Origin: Silvimonas sp. | GTDB taxonomy: Bacteria; Pseudomonadota; Gammaproteobacteria; Burkholderiales; Chitinibacteraceae | Reading direction: 5' to 3' | DNA length: 10,729 nucleotides | NCBI GenBank assembly: GCA_030151005.1 | Contig: JASLES010000275.1 | Coordinates: 1-10,729, forward strand | Shown here: in pieces, positions 5,277 to 10,729 of the stretch | How the letters are laid out: each line of letters begins with the position of its first letter | How positions within the stretch are numbered: position 1 is the stretch's first letter | Program-made: the position numbers and the translations under genes | The notes under the pieces: model-generated | Seen by the model: only the letters and a program-made list of their open reading frames with translations | Databases searched by the model: none | What the model was told of the DNA's origin: nothing

Positions 5277-6179
5277 TCAGACGTGGTTGATCGCCATGGT
5301 CCAGATACGATCGAGCACCAGCGCGCCAAACACCCAGGCCAGATAACGGATGGAGTACAAAAACAGCCCGCGTGCCACGGCTTCATCCGCCGTGCGGTAG
5401 AGCCGGATGGCACGCCACAGAAAGCCGGTGTTGAACCACAGGGCAATGGCCAGATACACCCAGCCGCTCATGCCGATCACAAAGGGCAGCAGCGCAACGG
5501 CGTACAACATGACTGCGTACAGCAAGATGGTCTGGCGGGTGTACGCCGGGCCGTGCGTGACTGGCAACATTGGCAAACCGGCTTTCTGGTAGTCCAGTTG
5601 CCGGTACAGTGCCAGCGCCCAGAAGTGCGGCGGCGTCCAGGTATAGATCAGCAGAAACAACACCGCCGCCTCGGCTGGCACGGCGCCGGTGACCGCTGCC
5701 CACCCCAGCACGGGTGGCATGGCGCCGGCGGCACCGCCAATCACAATGTTTTGCGGCGTGGCCGGTTTTAGCCAGCGCGTGTACACCACGGCATAGCCAA
5801 AGAACGTCCCCAACGTCAGCCACATGGCCAGCGGGTTGGCAAAGCGCTGCAACAGCGCCAGGCCCGCCAGGGTCAGTACGGCGGCGTAAAGGCCGGCTTC
5901 CAGTGGTGTCAGCGTGCCTTTGACCAGCGGGCGGCGTTCGGTACGGCGCATGACGGCGTCGCGATCCCGTTCGACCAGGCAATTGACCGCTGCTGCGCCC
6001 ATGGCGACCAGCGCAATCCCCAGCAAAGAGAGGATGACATCAGGCAGTGCCGACCATTGCGGCGTGGCCATCAGCGCCCCCGCTGCCGCACAGAACACAA
6101 TCAGGCTGACAACCCTGGGCTTGCCCAGCCGCCAGAGTTCAACGGCCCGTGAGGGCGTGATGAGTGCGAGCGTAAACAT
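5277..6179 (-). CDS. ctaB: Heme O synthase (protoheme IX farnesyltransferase)
   Basis: This UbiA-family membrane prenyltransferase transfers farnesyl from farnesyl diphosphate to heme B, giving heme O for the aa3 oxidase. It has 300 residues, normal length. It starts with the typical LWRLGKPRVVSLIVFCA (residues 15-31). The first prenyl-diphosphate/Mg motif is Asn66-x3-Glu70-x3-Asp74 (NCLVERDRD), with Glu in the first acidic position, a form I recall as normal in betaproteobacteria. Other family blocks are MRRTERRPL, YTRWLKPATPQNIVIGGAAGA, YTWTPPHFWALAL (179-191) and DYQKAGLPMLPVTHG (197-210). AAGGA at 6186-6190 lies 6 bases before ATG 6179. The start overlaps the end of ctaA by 41 bases, implying co-transcription and probable translational coupling, so the two enzymes acting in sequence are made together. 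Confidence 0.96.
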   Translation of the reverse strand: MFTLALITPSRAVELWRLGKPRVVSLIVFCAAAGALMATPQWSALPDVILSLLGIALVAMGAAAVNCLVERDRDAVMRRTERRPLVKGTLTPLEAGLYAAVLTLAGLALLQRFANPLAMWLTLGTFFGYAVVYTRWLKPATPQNIVIGGAAGAMPPVLGWAAVTGAVPAEAAVLFLLIYTWTPPHFWALALYRQLDYQKAGLPMLPVTHGPAYTRQTILLYAVMLYAVALLPFVIGMSGWVYLAIALWFNTGFLWRAIRLYRTADEAVARGLFLYSIRYLAWVFGALVLDRIWTMAINHV

Positions 6180-7155
6180 GCACGGTCCTTTGTGCCCGGC
6201 TGCGGGCCAGGACTGAAGTCAGACAAAACAGCAGGAAAGCCGCGCCACCGTTATGGAGTACGGCCAGCGGCAAAGGCAGAGAGAGCAACACGTTGGCGAT
6301 GCCCAGGCCCACTTGCACACTTAGTGCCGCCAGCAACAAGAGCGCGGTGGCTCGCTGGGTGAACCACAAGCGCAGTGCCAGCCAGATGGTGGTCAGCGTG
6401 ACCACCAGCGCGCCAACCCGGTGTAACCAGTGAATGGCGGCCAGATGGCTGATTGGCAGGGGCATACCGTCACTGGTCAGGCCCAGTTGGCGGTCTACGC
6501 GCAGCATATCCATCAGCCCGTCCGGCGGGGCAAAACTGCCGCGGCAGGCGGGGAAGCCATCGCACGCCAGGCCGGCGTAATTGCTGGAGACCAGTCCGCC
6601 CAGGATTAACTGACATAACACGGCGGCCAGCGCGACCCAGGCCAGCGTGCGGTTGGCGTGATCCACGTGCAGTCGGGGGAGCGTGCTGCGCAGGGCAATG
6701 GCCGATAACAGTGCCAGCATGGTCATGCCGCCCAGCAAGTGCGCGGTGACTACGGCGGGCATCAGTTTGAGCGTGACGGTCCACATCCCCAGCAAGGCCT
6801 GCAACACAATCACCAGCAAAGGTGCAAACACCAGCGGCGTGGGCAGATCAAAGCGCTGGCGCTGGCGATAGAGCGCGGCGGTCAACGCCACCACCATCAG
6901 CACCAACCCGCCAGCCACATAGCGGTGGATCATTTCTTTCCAGCCTTTGTCTGGCTCCACTTTGGCGCCAAAGGTGGCGGCGGCATGGGCGATTTCATGC
7001 GCAGCCTGCGGGACAGTCAGGTGGCCATAACAGCCGGGCCAGTCCGGGCAGCCCAGCCCGGCGTCAGACAAGCGTACAAACGAGCCCAGCATAACCAGAC
7101 CGAAGGTCCAGATCACGGCCAGCCAGGCCAGATAACGCAAACGGGATTGCCGCAC
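6139..7155 (-). CDS. ctaA: Heme A synthase (Cox15/CtaA)
   Basis: A membrane monooxygenase that oxidises the C8 methyl of heme O to a formyl group, giving heme A. It has 338 residues and eight expected helices. Candidate heme ligands and conserved His are His77 (WKEMIHRYVAG), His139 (VTAHLLGG), His245 (IHWLHRVGA) and His301 (VLHNGG). Both extracytoplasmic Cys pairs are present: Cys36/Cys42 (GLGCPDWPGC) and Cys198/Cys204 (LACDGFPAC). The start codon is GTG at 7155, supported by AGGGGAG (7169-7163) seven bases upstream and by the absence of a better Met; the N-terminus then runs directly into helix 1 (YLAWLAVIWTFGLVMLGSFVRLS). It follows the Sco-like gene by 96 bp and overlaps ctaB by 41 bp. Confidence 0.96.
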   Translation of the reverse strand: MRQSRLRYLAWLAVIWTFGLVMLGSFVRLSDAGLGCPDWPGCYGHLTVPQAAHEIAHAAATFGAKVEPDKGWKEMIHRYVAGGLVLMVVALTAALYRQRQRFDLPTPLVFAPLLVIVLQALLGMWTVTLKLMPAVVTAHLLGGMTMLALLSAIALRSTLPRLHVDHANRTLAWVALAAVLCQLILGGLVSSNYAGLACDGFPACRGSFAPPDGLMDMLRVDRQLGLTSDGMPLPISHLAAIHWLHRVGALVVTLTTIWLALRLWFTQRATALLLLAALSVQVGLGIANVLLSLPLPLAVLHNGGAAFLLFCLTSVLARSRAQRTVHVYARTHHALTGR

Positions 7156-7251
7156 TCGATTTCTCCCCTCGCATCAGGCCACCAACTGCAATGCGGTTAG
7201 TGGCACTTCGTTAGACGTCCACACCTAACCCACAGCCTTGCCCGCGCTGGG

Positions 7252-7731
7252 TTACCCCAGTGCTTCGTTGTTCTTCAGAATCTTGCCGATCTCCGCCATC
7301 GCTTTCTTGCGGCCTTCGTTGTCGTCAATCTGGTCCGGGCGGTAGCGCATGACCAGGTTGCCGTGCGGGTCGATCAAATACAGCCCGCCTGCGTGCAAAC
7401 CGTTGGCGTTGCTGATCACTGCCACGTCGTTATCCAGTGCCGGGCAGACCACGGTAGAGCCCCGCTGGATGCGGTGGCTTTCCTGGCCCTGGGCCAGGCG
7501 CATTTGCCGCGTGGCAAACAGCAGTGCTTTCTGGTTATCCGTACACCCTTGCGGGTCTGCGGCCACCAGTCGCCAGTAACCATTGGCCGGCGTGGCGGCA
7601 GGCGCGGCAATCAGTTCGCCGTAGCTTTTTACCTCGGCCGGATGCCAGAAATGAAAAAATGCCTGGGCGGCCAGAATGGGGGCAAGCGTGATGCCAAACA
7701 TCAACAACAGGGTTTTTTGCCCGCGATTCAT
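7252..7731 (-). CDS. Small membrane-anchored Sco-like (thioredoxin-fold) protein of the oxidase cluster, no CxxxC
   Basis: The protein has 159 residues. Residues 7-27 form an N-terminal membrane anchor (LLLMFGITLAPILAAQAFF), followed by a periplasmic domain. The spacing GYWRLVAADPQGC (51-63), then RQMRLAQGQESHRIQR and GLYLIDPHGNLVMRY (116-130), resembles the hypothetical proteins found between surf1 and ctaA in betaproteobacteria and, distantly, Sco1/SenC. Only Cys63 and Cys96 are present; the copper-binding CxxxC of true Sco proteins is absent, so copper delivery in the Sco manner is unlikely. The start is ATG 7731: AAGGAG lies 7 bases upstream, and the ATG overlaps the surf1 TGA as ATGA, suggesting coupled translation. 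The frame extends upstream but only inside surf1. The stop codon sits in an inverted repeat (TAACCCA 7226-7232, TGGGTTA 7248-7254). Confidence 0.85.
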   Translation of the reverse strand: MNRGQKTLLLMFGITLAPILAAQAFFHFWHPAEVKSYGELIAAPAATPANGYWRLVAADPQGCTDNQKALLFATRQMRLAQGQESHRIQRGSTVVCPALDNDVAVISNANGLHAGGLYLIDPHGNLVMRYRPDQIDDNEGRKKAMAEIGKILKNNEALG

Positions 7732-8468
7732 GCATCGTCTCCTTCGGGTGCGGTTGGTTTTTTTGTGGTGATCAAGGTATCGATGGCTGGCGCTGCCTGC
7801 GGCGCGCGCGTACTGCGGCGAAAATGCCGCCATAAAAACAGCCCGGCAATGCTCATGCCCCACCAGGTCAGCATGTAGCCGATATGACGGGACGGGTTGA
7901 AATCCGGGGCCGCGCTGTCGTGTTGCAGGCCGTCATTGGCCTCTGAACGCAAACGGCCATACCACAGCGGTTGGGGCAGATGAGACCACTCGGCAAAGCG
8001 CGCGGCGGTGATGTTCTGGAACAGTTTGCCTTGCGGCGGGGTATGGGCCAGCTCAAAAAAGCGCGGCCAGTTCAGGACTTCCACTTGCGGCGTGGCAGGA
8101 ATGGCGGCGCTCTCGATGGCGTTGGTGGCGCGCCAGCCCCGATTGATCAACACAATGCTGCCGTCGGCCAGCCGGAACGGCGTGATGACCTCCACGCCCA
8201 CTTCGCCGTTGTAATCCCGATGATCCAGATACAGCGTCTGGGCCGACAACCAGTAACCCTGCAGGGACACACGCCGGAACAAGGGCGGCATGTCACTGTT
8301 GCGCCAGGTGAGCGGTGGCAGGGCAATGCTGGCAGCGTAGTGATCTGCCAGTCTTTGTTTGTACACAGCGCGCGCTGCCTGCCACAGCCCCAGCGCCACA
8401 GTCAGCAGCACCAGCGCGGCCAGCCCGACCAGCGCACCCCGCCGCTGACGCGCTTGCGGCAGCTTCAT
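7728..8468 (-). CDS. surf1: SURF1 family cytochrome oxidase assembly protein
   Basis: This protein assists assembly of subunit I of heme-copper oxidases, probably heme a insertion, in the inner membrane. It has 246 residues. The first membrane helix (about 11-29) leads into the family motif LGLWQAARAVYKQRL (27-40). The periplasmic domain has FRRVSLQGYW (64-73), LDHRDYNGEVGVEVITPF (81-98) and DGSIVLINRGW (102-112). The second helix (196-215) carries RHIGYMLTWWGMS, equivalent to the family's HxxYxxQW block with Thr where Gln is usual. ATG 8468 fits the family N-terminus; no clear Shine-Dalgarno sequence precedes it. The frame extends to 8705 antisense to the DUF2909 gene, which is not credible. 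The gene couples to the Sco-like gene through an ATGA overlap and is divergent from the DUF2909 gene. Confidence 0.94.
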   Translation of the reverse strand: MKLPQARQRRGALVGLAALVLLTVALGLWQAARAVYKQRLADHYAASIALPPLTWRNSDMPPLFRRVSLQGYWLSAQTLYLDHRDYNGEVGVEVITPFRLADGSIVLINRGWRATNAIESAAIPATPQVEVLNWPRFFELAHTPPQGKLFQNITAARFAEWSHLPQPLWYGRLRSEANDGLQHDSAAPDFNPSRHIGYMLTWWGMSIAGLFLWRHFRRSTRAPQAAPAIDTLITTKKPTAPEGDDA

Positions 8469-8479
8469 GACAGTTGTGC

Positions 8480-8493
8480 TACCGTTTCCGGTA
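8480..8493. promoter_or_regulatory. Short inverted repeat between divergent surf1 and DUF2909 starts
   Basis: TACCG (8480-8484) and CGGTA (8489-8493) around TTTC lie inside the 40-bp space between the two start codons. The space is too small for two separate promoters, so transcription must begin inside the opposing gene. The repeat may be an operator or chance. Confidence 0.2.
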
Positions 8494-8508
8494 TCAGGAG
8501 GAGACGCC

Positions 8509-8712
8509 ATGAGAGTTGTCATCGTACTGTTTTTGCTGATCATTCTGTTTGCACTGGGGCGCGCCTTGCTGCAACTGGTGCGTGGGCCATCCCGCTCAGA
8601 AAAACTGGCCCGTTCACTCACGCTGCGCATTGCGGTTTCCGTTGCGCTGTTCATCCTGTTGCTGCTGGCCTGGTACTTTGGTCTGCTGCAACCCCACGGG
8701 CCCACGCCCTGA
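8509..8712 (+). CDS. DUF2909 twin-transmembrane protein
   Basis: A 67-residue protein of two hydrophobic helices (about 2-22 and 40-60) joined by a basic loop (RGPSRSEKLARSLTLR), ending in LLAWYFGLLQPHGP. This matches the DUF2909 'twin transmembrane' family, which I recall from cytochrome oxidase clusters of Pseudomonas and betaproteobacteria; an assembly or accessory role in the inner membrane is inferred from location only. ATG 8509 has a strong Shine-Dalgarno sequence, AGGAGGAG (8496-8503), 5 bases upstream. An in-frame ATG at 8467 overlaps the surf1 start codon on the other strand and is less likely. It is the only plus-strand gene in the cluster, convergent with ctaE and divergent from surf1. 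Confidence 0.87.
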   Translation: MRVVIVLFLLIILFALGRALLQLVRGPSRSEKLARSLTLRIAVSVALFILLLLAWYFGLLQPHGPTP

Positions 8713-8746
8713 GCGGGTCATTTGCGGTCGCCGAAGCGGGCCTAGC

Positions 8747-8772
8747 GGGGAAAGGCATTGCTGCCTTTCCCC
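8747..8772. terminator. Strong stem-loop between convergent DUF2909 and ctaE genes
   Basis: GGGGAAAGGCA (8747-8757) and TGCCTTTCCCC (8762-8772) form a perfect 11-bp stem with a TTGC loop, in the 155-bp gap between two convergent stop codons. It lacks a T run on both strands, so it is an atypical terminator, possibly acting in both directions. Confidence 0.55.
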
Positions 8773-8867
8773 TCGCCCTTGCCGATGCGCCCCTGCAACC
8801 TCCCGCCCTCGACAACTTGTTGCGGCACCCCGGCCAGATCTGCGCCGGTCGCGCCGCACGTACGCCA

Positions 8868-9734
8868 TTACAGGCAGTACACAAACACAAACAAACCCAG
8901 CCAGACCACGTCTACAAAGTGCCAGTACCAGGCCGCAGCCTCGAAGCCAAAATGATGTTCTGGTGTGAAGTGGCCTTTGAGCACGCGGCCCAGCATTACG
9001 GAAAGCATGATCGCGCCCACCAGCACATGCATGCCGTGAAAGCCGGTCAGCATGAAAAAGGTCATGCCGTACGCGCCGGACGCCAGCGTCAGGTGCATTT
9101 GCGTATAGGCATGGTGGTATTCAAAGGCTTGCAGTACCAGGAACACCGCACCCAGCGCCACTGTCAGTGCCAGACCCAGCGCCATTTGTGTGCGGTTGTT
9201 CTTCACAAAGCCCCAGTGCGCCCACGTCACCGTAATACCGGAGGTCAGCAGTAACGCGGTGTTGATGGCCGGAATCCCGAAAGCTTCCATGGGCGTGTAG
9301 GGGGCAATCTTCGGGCCGCTAACACTTGGCCAGATGGCTTTGAAGGTGGGCCACAATTGCTCATGGGTGTCCGAGAACCAGCCCAGTTCCGGCACAGAGA
9401 TCGTACGGGTATAAAACAGCGCGCCAAAGAACGCGGCAAAGAACATGACCTCAGAAAAAATGAACCAGCTCATGCCCCAGCGAAAAGAGTGATCAACCTG
9501 CTGGCCGTAGTCTCCGTGCTGTGATTCGGTGATCACGTCGCGAAACCAGCCAACAAGCATGCGGATCAGGATCAGAAACCCCGCCAGCAGTAGCCACTTG
9601 CCCAACTGCATGTCGTTGATCCAGAGCGCGGTGCCACAGGTCATGCAAAACAGCGCAATTGACCCGGTAATCGGCCAGCGCGAGGGCTCTGGCACGTAGT
9701 AGTGCGCGTCGTGAATGCCGTTTTCTACGTTCAT
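8868..9734 (-). CDS. ctaE: Cytochrome c oxidase subunit III
   Basis: Subunit III of the aa3-type heme-copper oxidase; it stabilises the catalytic subunit and proton uptake. The protein has 288 residues with seven expected helices. It starts with a typical N-terminus HYYVPEPSRWPITGS and the first helix. Diagnostic blocks are RDVITES..GDY near residues 65-76, HSFRWGMSWFIFSEVMFFAAFF (82-103) with Glu95, the conserved helix-3 acid, then TPMEAFGIPAINTALLLTSG, FEYHHAYT, GFHGMHVLVGAIML and the C-terminal HHFGFEAAAWYWHFVDVVWLG. GGAGAG lies just before ATG 9734. It follows the DUF2970 gene by 67 bp, a gap that contains two small hairpins, and ends before the convergent stem-loop. Co-transcription with ctaG is likely. 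Confidence 0.97.
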   Translation of the reverse strand: MNVENGIHDAHYYVPEPSRWPITGSIALFCMTCGTALWINDMQLGKWLLLAGFLILIRMLVGWFRDVITESQHGDYGQQVDHSFRWGMSWFIFSEVMFFAAFFGALFYTRTISVPELGWFSDTHEQLWPTFKAIWPSVSGPKIAPYTPMEAFGIPAINTALLLTSGITVTWAHWGFVKNNRTQMALGLALTVALGAVFLVLQAFEYHHAYTQMHLTLASGAYGMTFFMLTGFHGMHVLVGAIMLSVMLGRVLKGHFTPEHHFGFEAAAWYWHFVDVVWLGLFVFVYCL

Positions 9735-9748
9735 GCTTCTCTCCAGTC

Positions 9749-9789
9749 GGCCACCGTGTGGCCTGCAGGTCGTTGGCGGTGGGTCCGCC
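9749..9789. promoter_or_regulatory. Two tandem hairpins in the leader between DUF2970 and ctaE
   Basis: GGCCAC (9749-9754) and GTGGCC (9758-9763) form a 6-bp stem with a 3-base loop. GGCGG (9775-9779) and CCGCC (9785-9789) form another. They sit directly before the ctaE ribosome binding site (about 9740-9745) and could influence mRNA stability or relative expression within the operon. Confidence 0.3.
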
Positions 9790-9801
9790 CTTATCGTCGG
9801 T

Positions 9802-9978
9802 TCAGTGTTCCGCCACCAGCAAACGCACCAGCCCGAACACCAGCAGCGCCAGAATCAGCGCCAGCACTATTGCGGTAATCACAATCTGTTGCGGTTTGAC
9901 TTTTTGCGACGCCTCCGCGCCCTTGCGGCCGCGTACGCCAAAAAACGCCGCTAATACGGTTTTGATGGCGTCGATCAT
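9802..9978 (-). CDS. DUF2970 small membrane protein
   Basis: A 58-residue protein read directly from the sequence: MIDAIKTVLAAFFGVRGRKG, a short polar linker (AEASQKVKPQQ) and one C-terminal membrane helix (about 32-55, rich in Leu/Ile/Val) ending VRLLVAEH. The AIKxVLxxFFGVR opening and single helix are the hallmark of DUF2970, which is commonly found next to ctaG and ctaE in betaproteobacteria. Its function is unknown; location suggests oxidase assembly or stability. The ATG overlaps the ctaG TGA by 4 bases (ATGA at 9978-9975), so translation is probably coupled. It is short enough to be missed by size-filtered gene calls. Confidence 0.88.
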   Translation of the reverse strand: MIDAIKTVLAAFFGVRGRKGAEASQKVKPQQIVITAIVLALILALLVFGLVRLLVAEH

Positions 9979-10508
9979 GGGCCAGCCTTGGTATCGGTGG
10001 CGTTGAACAACGTGTACGAAAGCGTGATCGGGCCCAGGTCTTGCGGCAGGTCTTGCTTGAGTACCATCACCACCGTGGCATCGCGCACCTCATGCGGGGC
10101 CAGGGCGATCTCGTTAAAACAAAAACACTGCAGTTTTTCCACAAAGCGCACGGCGTTGGATGGCGCATAACTGGGGATGGCCCGCAGTTGCAGCGTGCGG
10201 TCGGTCGGGTTGGCCAGTCGAAACCGCGCCTTGACCAGTTGCCCTGCCTTGCCGCTGACGGTGTGATCCAGCGCCGTCAATGTGCCGGCCACGCCGGGCG
10301 CGGTATTGGCATCCAGATCGACCCGTTGCGACCATGCCGGCACAGCGTCACTTTCGTTGACCACGCGGTCTTGCTGGATGCCGACTGCGCGGCAGAACAC
10401 GCCGTACATGGGCACCATGGCAAAGCAAAAGCCAAACATCACCAGCACCGCCAGCAGGAGTTTGCGGGCGGTGGTGCGGTTTTGGTGATGGATGACGCTG
10501 CTGTTCAT
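9975..10508 (-). CDS. ctaG: Cytochrome c oxidase assembly protein Cox11/CtaG (CuB insertion)
   Basis: A membrane-anchored periplasmic copper chaperone that delivers copper to the CuB site of subunit I. It has 177 residues. Residues 16-39 form the anchor (KLLLAVLVMFGFCFAMVPMYGVFC), with Cys39 just outside the helix. The Ig-like domain contains AWSQRVDLDAN, the copper motif Cys128-Phe-Cys130 in LQCFCFNEI, and the terminal ITLSYTLFNATD. All three functionally important Cys are present. ATG 10508 is preferred, with AAGGA 6 bases upstream. The frame also has GTG at 10532, which would add eight non-family residues. Upstream are paired REP-like units; no clear promoter is visible, so the gene may be read from subunit I/II genes beyond the edge. 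Confidence 0.95.
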   Translation of the reverse strand: MNSSVIHHQNRTTARKLLLAVLVMFGFCFAMVPMYGVFCRAVGIQQDRVVNESDAVPAWSQRVDLDANTAPGVAGTLTALDHTVSGKAGQLVKARFRLANPTDRTLQLRAIPSYAPSNAVRFVEKLQCFCFNEIALAPHEVRDATVVMVLKQDLPQDLGPITLSYTLFNATDTKAGP

Positions 10509-10541
10509 TAAGCTTCCTTGTTCACCGTTCACAGGCCTGCT

Positions 10542-10660
10542 ACTTCGTCATTCCTGCGGAGGCAGGAATCCAGCTCCAATCAATTGCACCGCAGGCGCTG
10601 AAAATGGTGTTCTTGCTACCGGCGTAGCTGGATTCCGGCTCAAGGCCGGAATGACGAAGT
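10542..10660. repeat. Head-to-head pair of REP/dRS3-like units (copies 3 and 4) upstream of ctaG
   Basis: Copy 3 (10542-10575) and copy 4 (10626-10660) lie in opposite orientation, 50 bp apart. ACTTCGTCATTCC (10542-10554) pairs with GGAATGACGAAGT (10648-10660), and GGAATCCAGCT (10565-10575) with AGCTGGATTCC (10626-10636). Each unit is also its own hairpin: ATTCCTGC/GCAGGAAT in copy 3 and ATTCCGGC/GCCGGAAT in copy 4, so the base pair that differs is changed on both sides. The arrangement resembles a BIME-type composite. Confidence 0.75.
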
Positions 10661-10703
10661 CGTGGTATGCAGGACGATGTGGCATTCACAATCCCTCACC
10701 CAC

Positions 10704-10729
10704 TCAATTCCCGAACAGCCAGTGCCGCG
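10704..10729 (-). CDS. Possible C-terminal end of an upstream gene (only RHWLFGN visible)
   Basis: At the right edge one minus-strand frame reads RHWLFGN then TGA at 10706-10704. Oxidase clusters of this type often have subunit I followed by a short single-helix 'small assembly protein' here, and a basic-aromatic ending would suit the latter. Seven residues cannot prove it; another frame (AALAVRELSG, stop at about 10698) is equally open. Confidence 0.2.

Noticed and set aside
5106..5771. 221-codon plus-strand open frame over the MFS promoter, terminator and ctaB 3' end
   Set aside because: It crosses a clear terminator and lies antisense to ctaB, with no recognisable domain.
8467..8508. Longer DUF2909 protein starting at ATG 8467
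   Set aside because: The extension lacks family similarity and would place the strong AGGAGGAG sequence inside the coding region; ATG 8509 has ideal spacing from it.
7971..9254. 427-codon plus-strand open frame across surf1, DUF2909 and ctaE
   Set aside because: It runs antisense to two strongly conserved genes and in another frame over a third; its product is Gln/His/Arg-rich low-complexity sequence typical of the complement of GC-rich coding DNA.

Overview
The window comes from a GC-rich proteobacterium, most likely a betaproteobacterium and possibly one of the Neisseriales. The grounds are the gene order of an aa3-type cytochrome c oxidase cluster (Cox11, DUF2970 protein, subunit III, DUF2909 protein, SURF1, a small Sco-like protein, heme A synthase, heme O synthase), the beta-type Cys/Glu variant of the prenyl-diphosphate motif in CtaB, and interspersed palindromes of the form CGTCATTCC..GGAATCCAG that resemble neisserial dRS3-type repeats. 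The assignment is an inference; no rRNA or tRNA is present to confirm it.

Left part (1-3242). A minus-strand secreted protein with a DUF4124 domain and a trypsin-like domain runs off the left edge. Its nucleophile position reads Lys instead of Ser. Upstream of it on the same strand lies a two-TM bacterial PH-domain protein. Two plus-strand genes follow: a JmjC/cupin_8 (FIH-like) putative Fe(II)/2-oxoglutarate hydroxylase with an intact metal triad, and a DUF1993 (DinB-fold-like) protein.

Middle part (3243-3882). About 640 bp carry no credible gene. The stretch is a mosaic of palindromic elements: two REP/dRS3-like units, a CCCGGAT/ATCCGGG nested hairpin, a GCGCC-TTC-GGCGC hairpin with a T run, a 13-bp-arm palindrome, a nested 11-bp/8-bp hairpin array, and a four-copy AACCCC tract whose complement can form a G-quadruplex. 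Next comes a minus-strand MFS transporter with a near-consensus sigma70 promoter that has a 24-bp palindromic operator sitting between its -35 and -10 boxes.

Right part (5222-10729). This is the cytochrome oxidase assembly cluster on the minus strand. ctaG (copper delivery to CuB), a DUF2970 peptide and ctaE (subunit III) form one tightly spaced group. surf1, the Sco-like protein, ctaA and ctaB form a second group, ending at a clear intrinsic terminator at 5224-5261. CtaB makes heme O from heme B and CtaA makes heme A from heme O; SURF1 assists heme a insertion and Cox11 assists CuB assembly. The two groups are separated by one plus-strand gene (DUF2909 twin-TM protein) that converges on ctaE and diverges from surf1 with only 40 bp between start codons. 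The catalytic subunits I and II are expected just beyond the right edge. A head-to-head pair of REP-like units sits directly upstream of ctaG.

Most of the window is ordinary housekeeping. The points worth a second look are the Ser-to-Lys protease-like protein, the operator/promoter of the MFS gene, the G-quadruplex tract, the repeat mosaic with compensatory base changes, and the Sco-like protein without a CxxxC motif.
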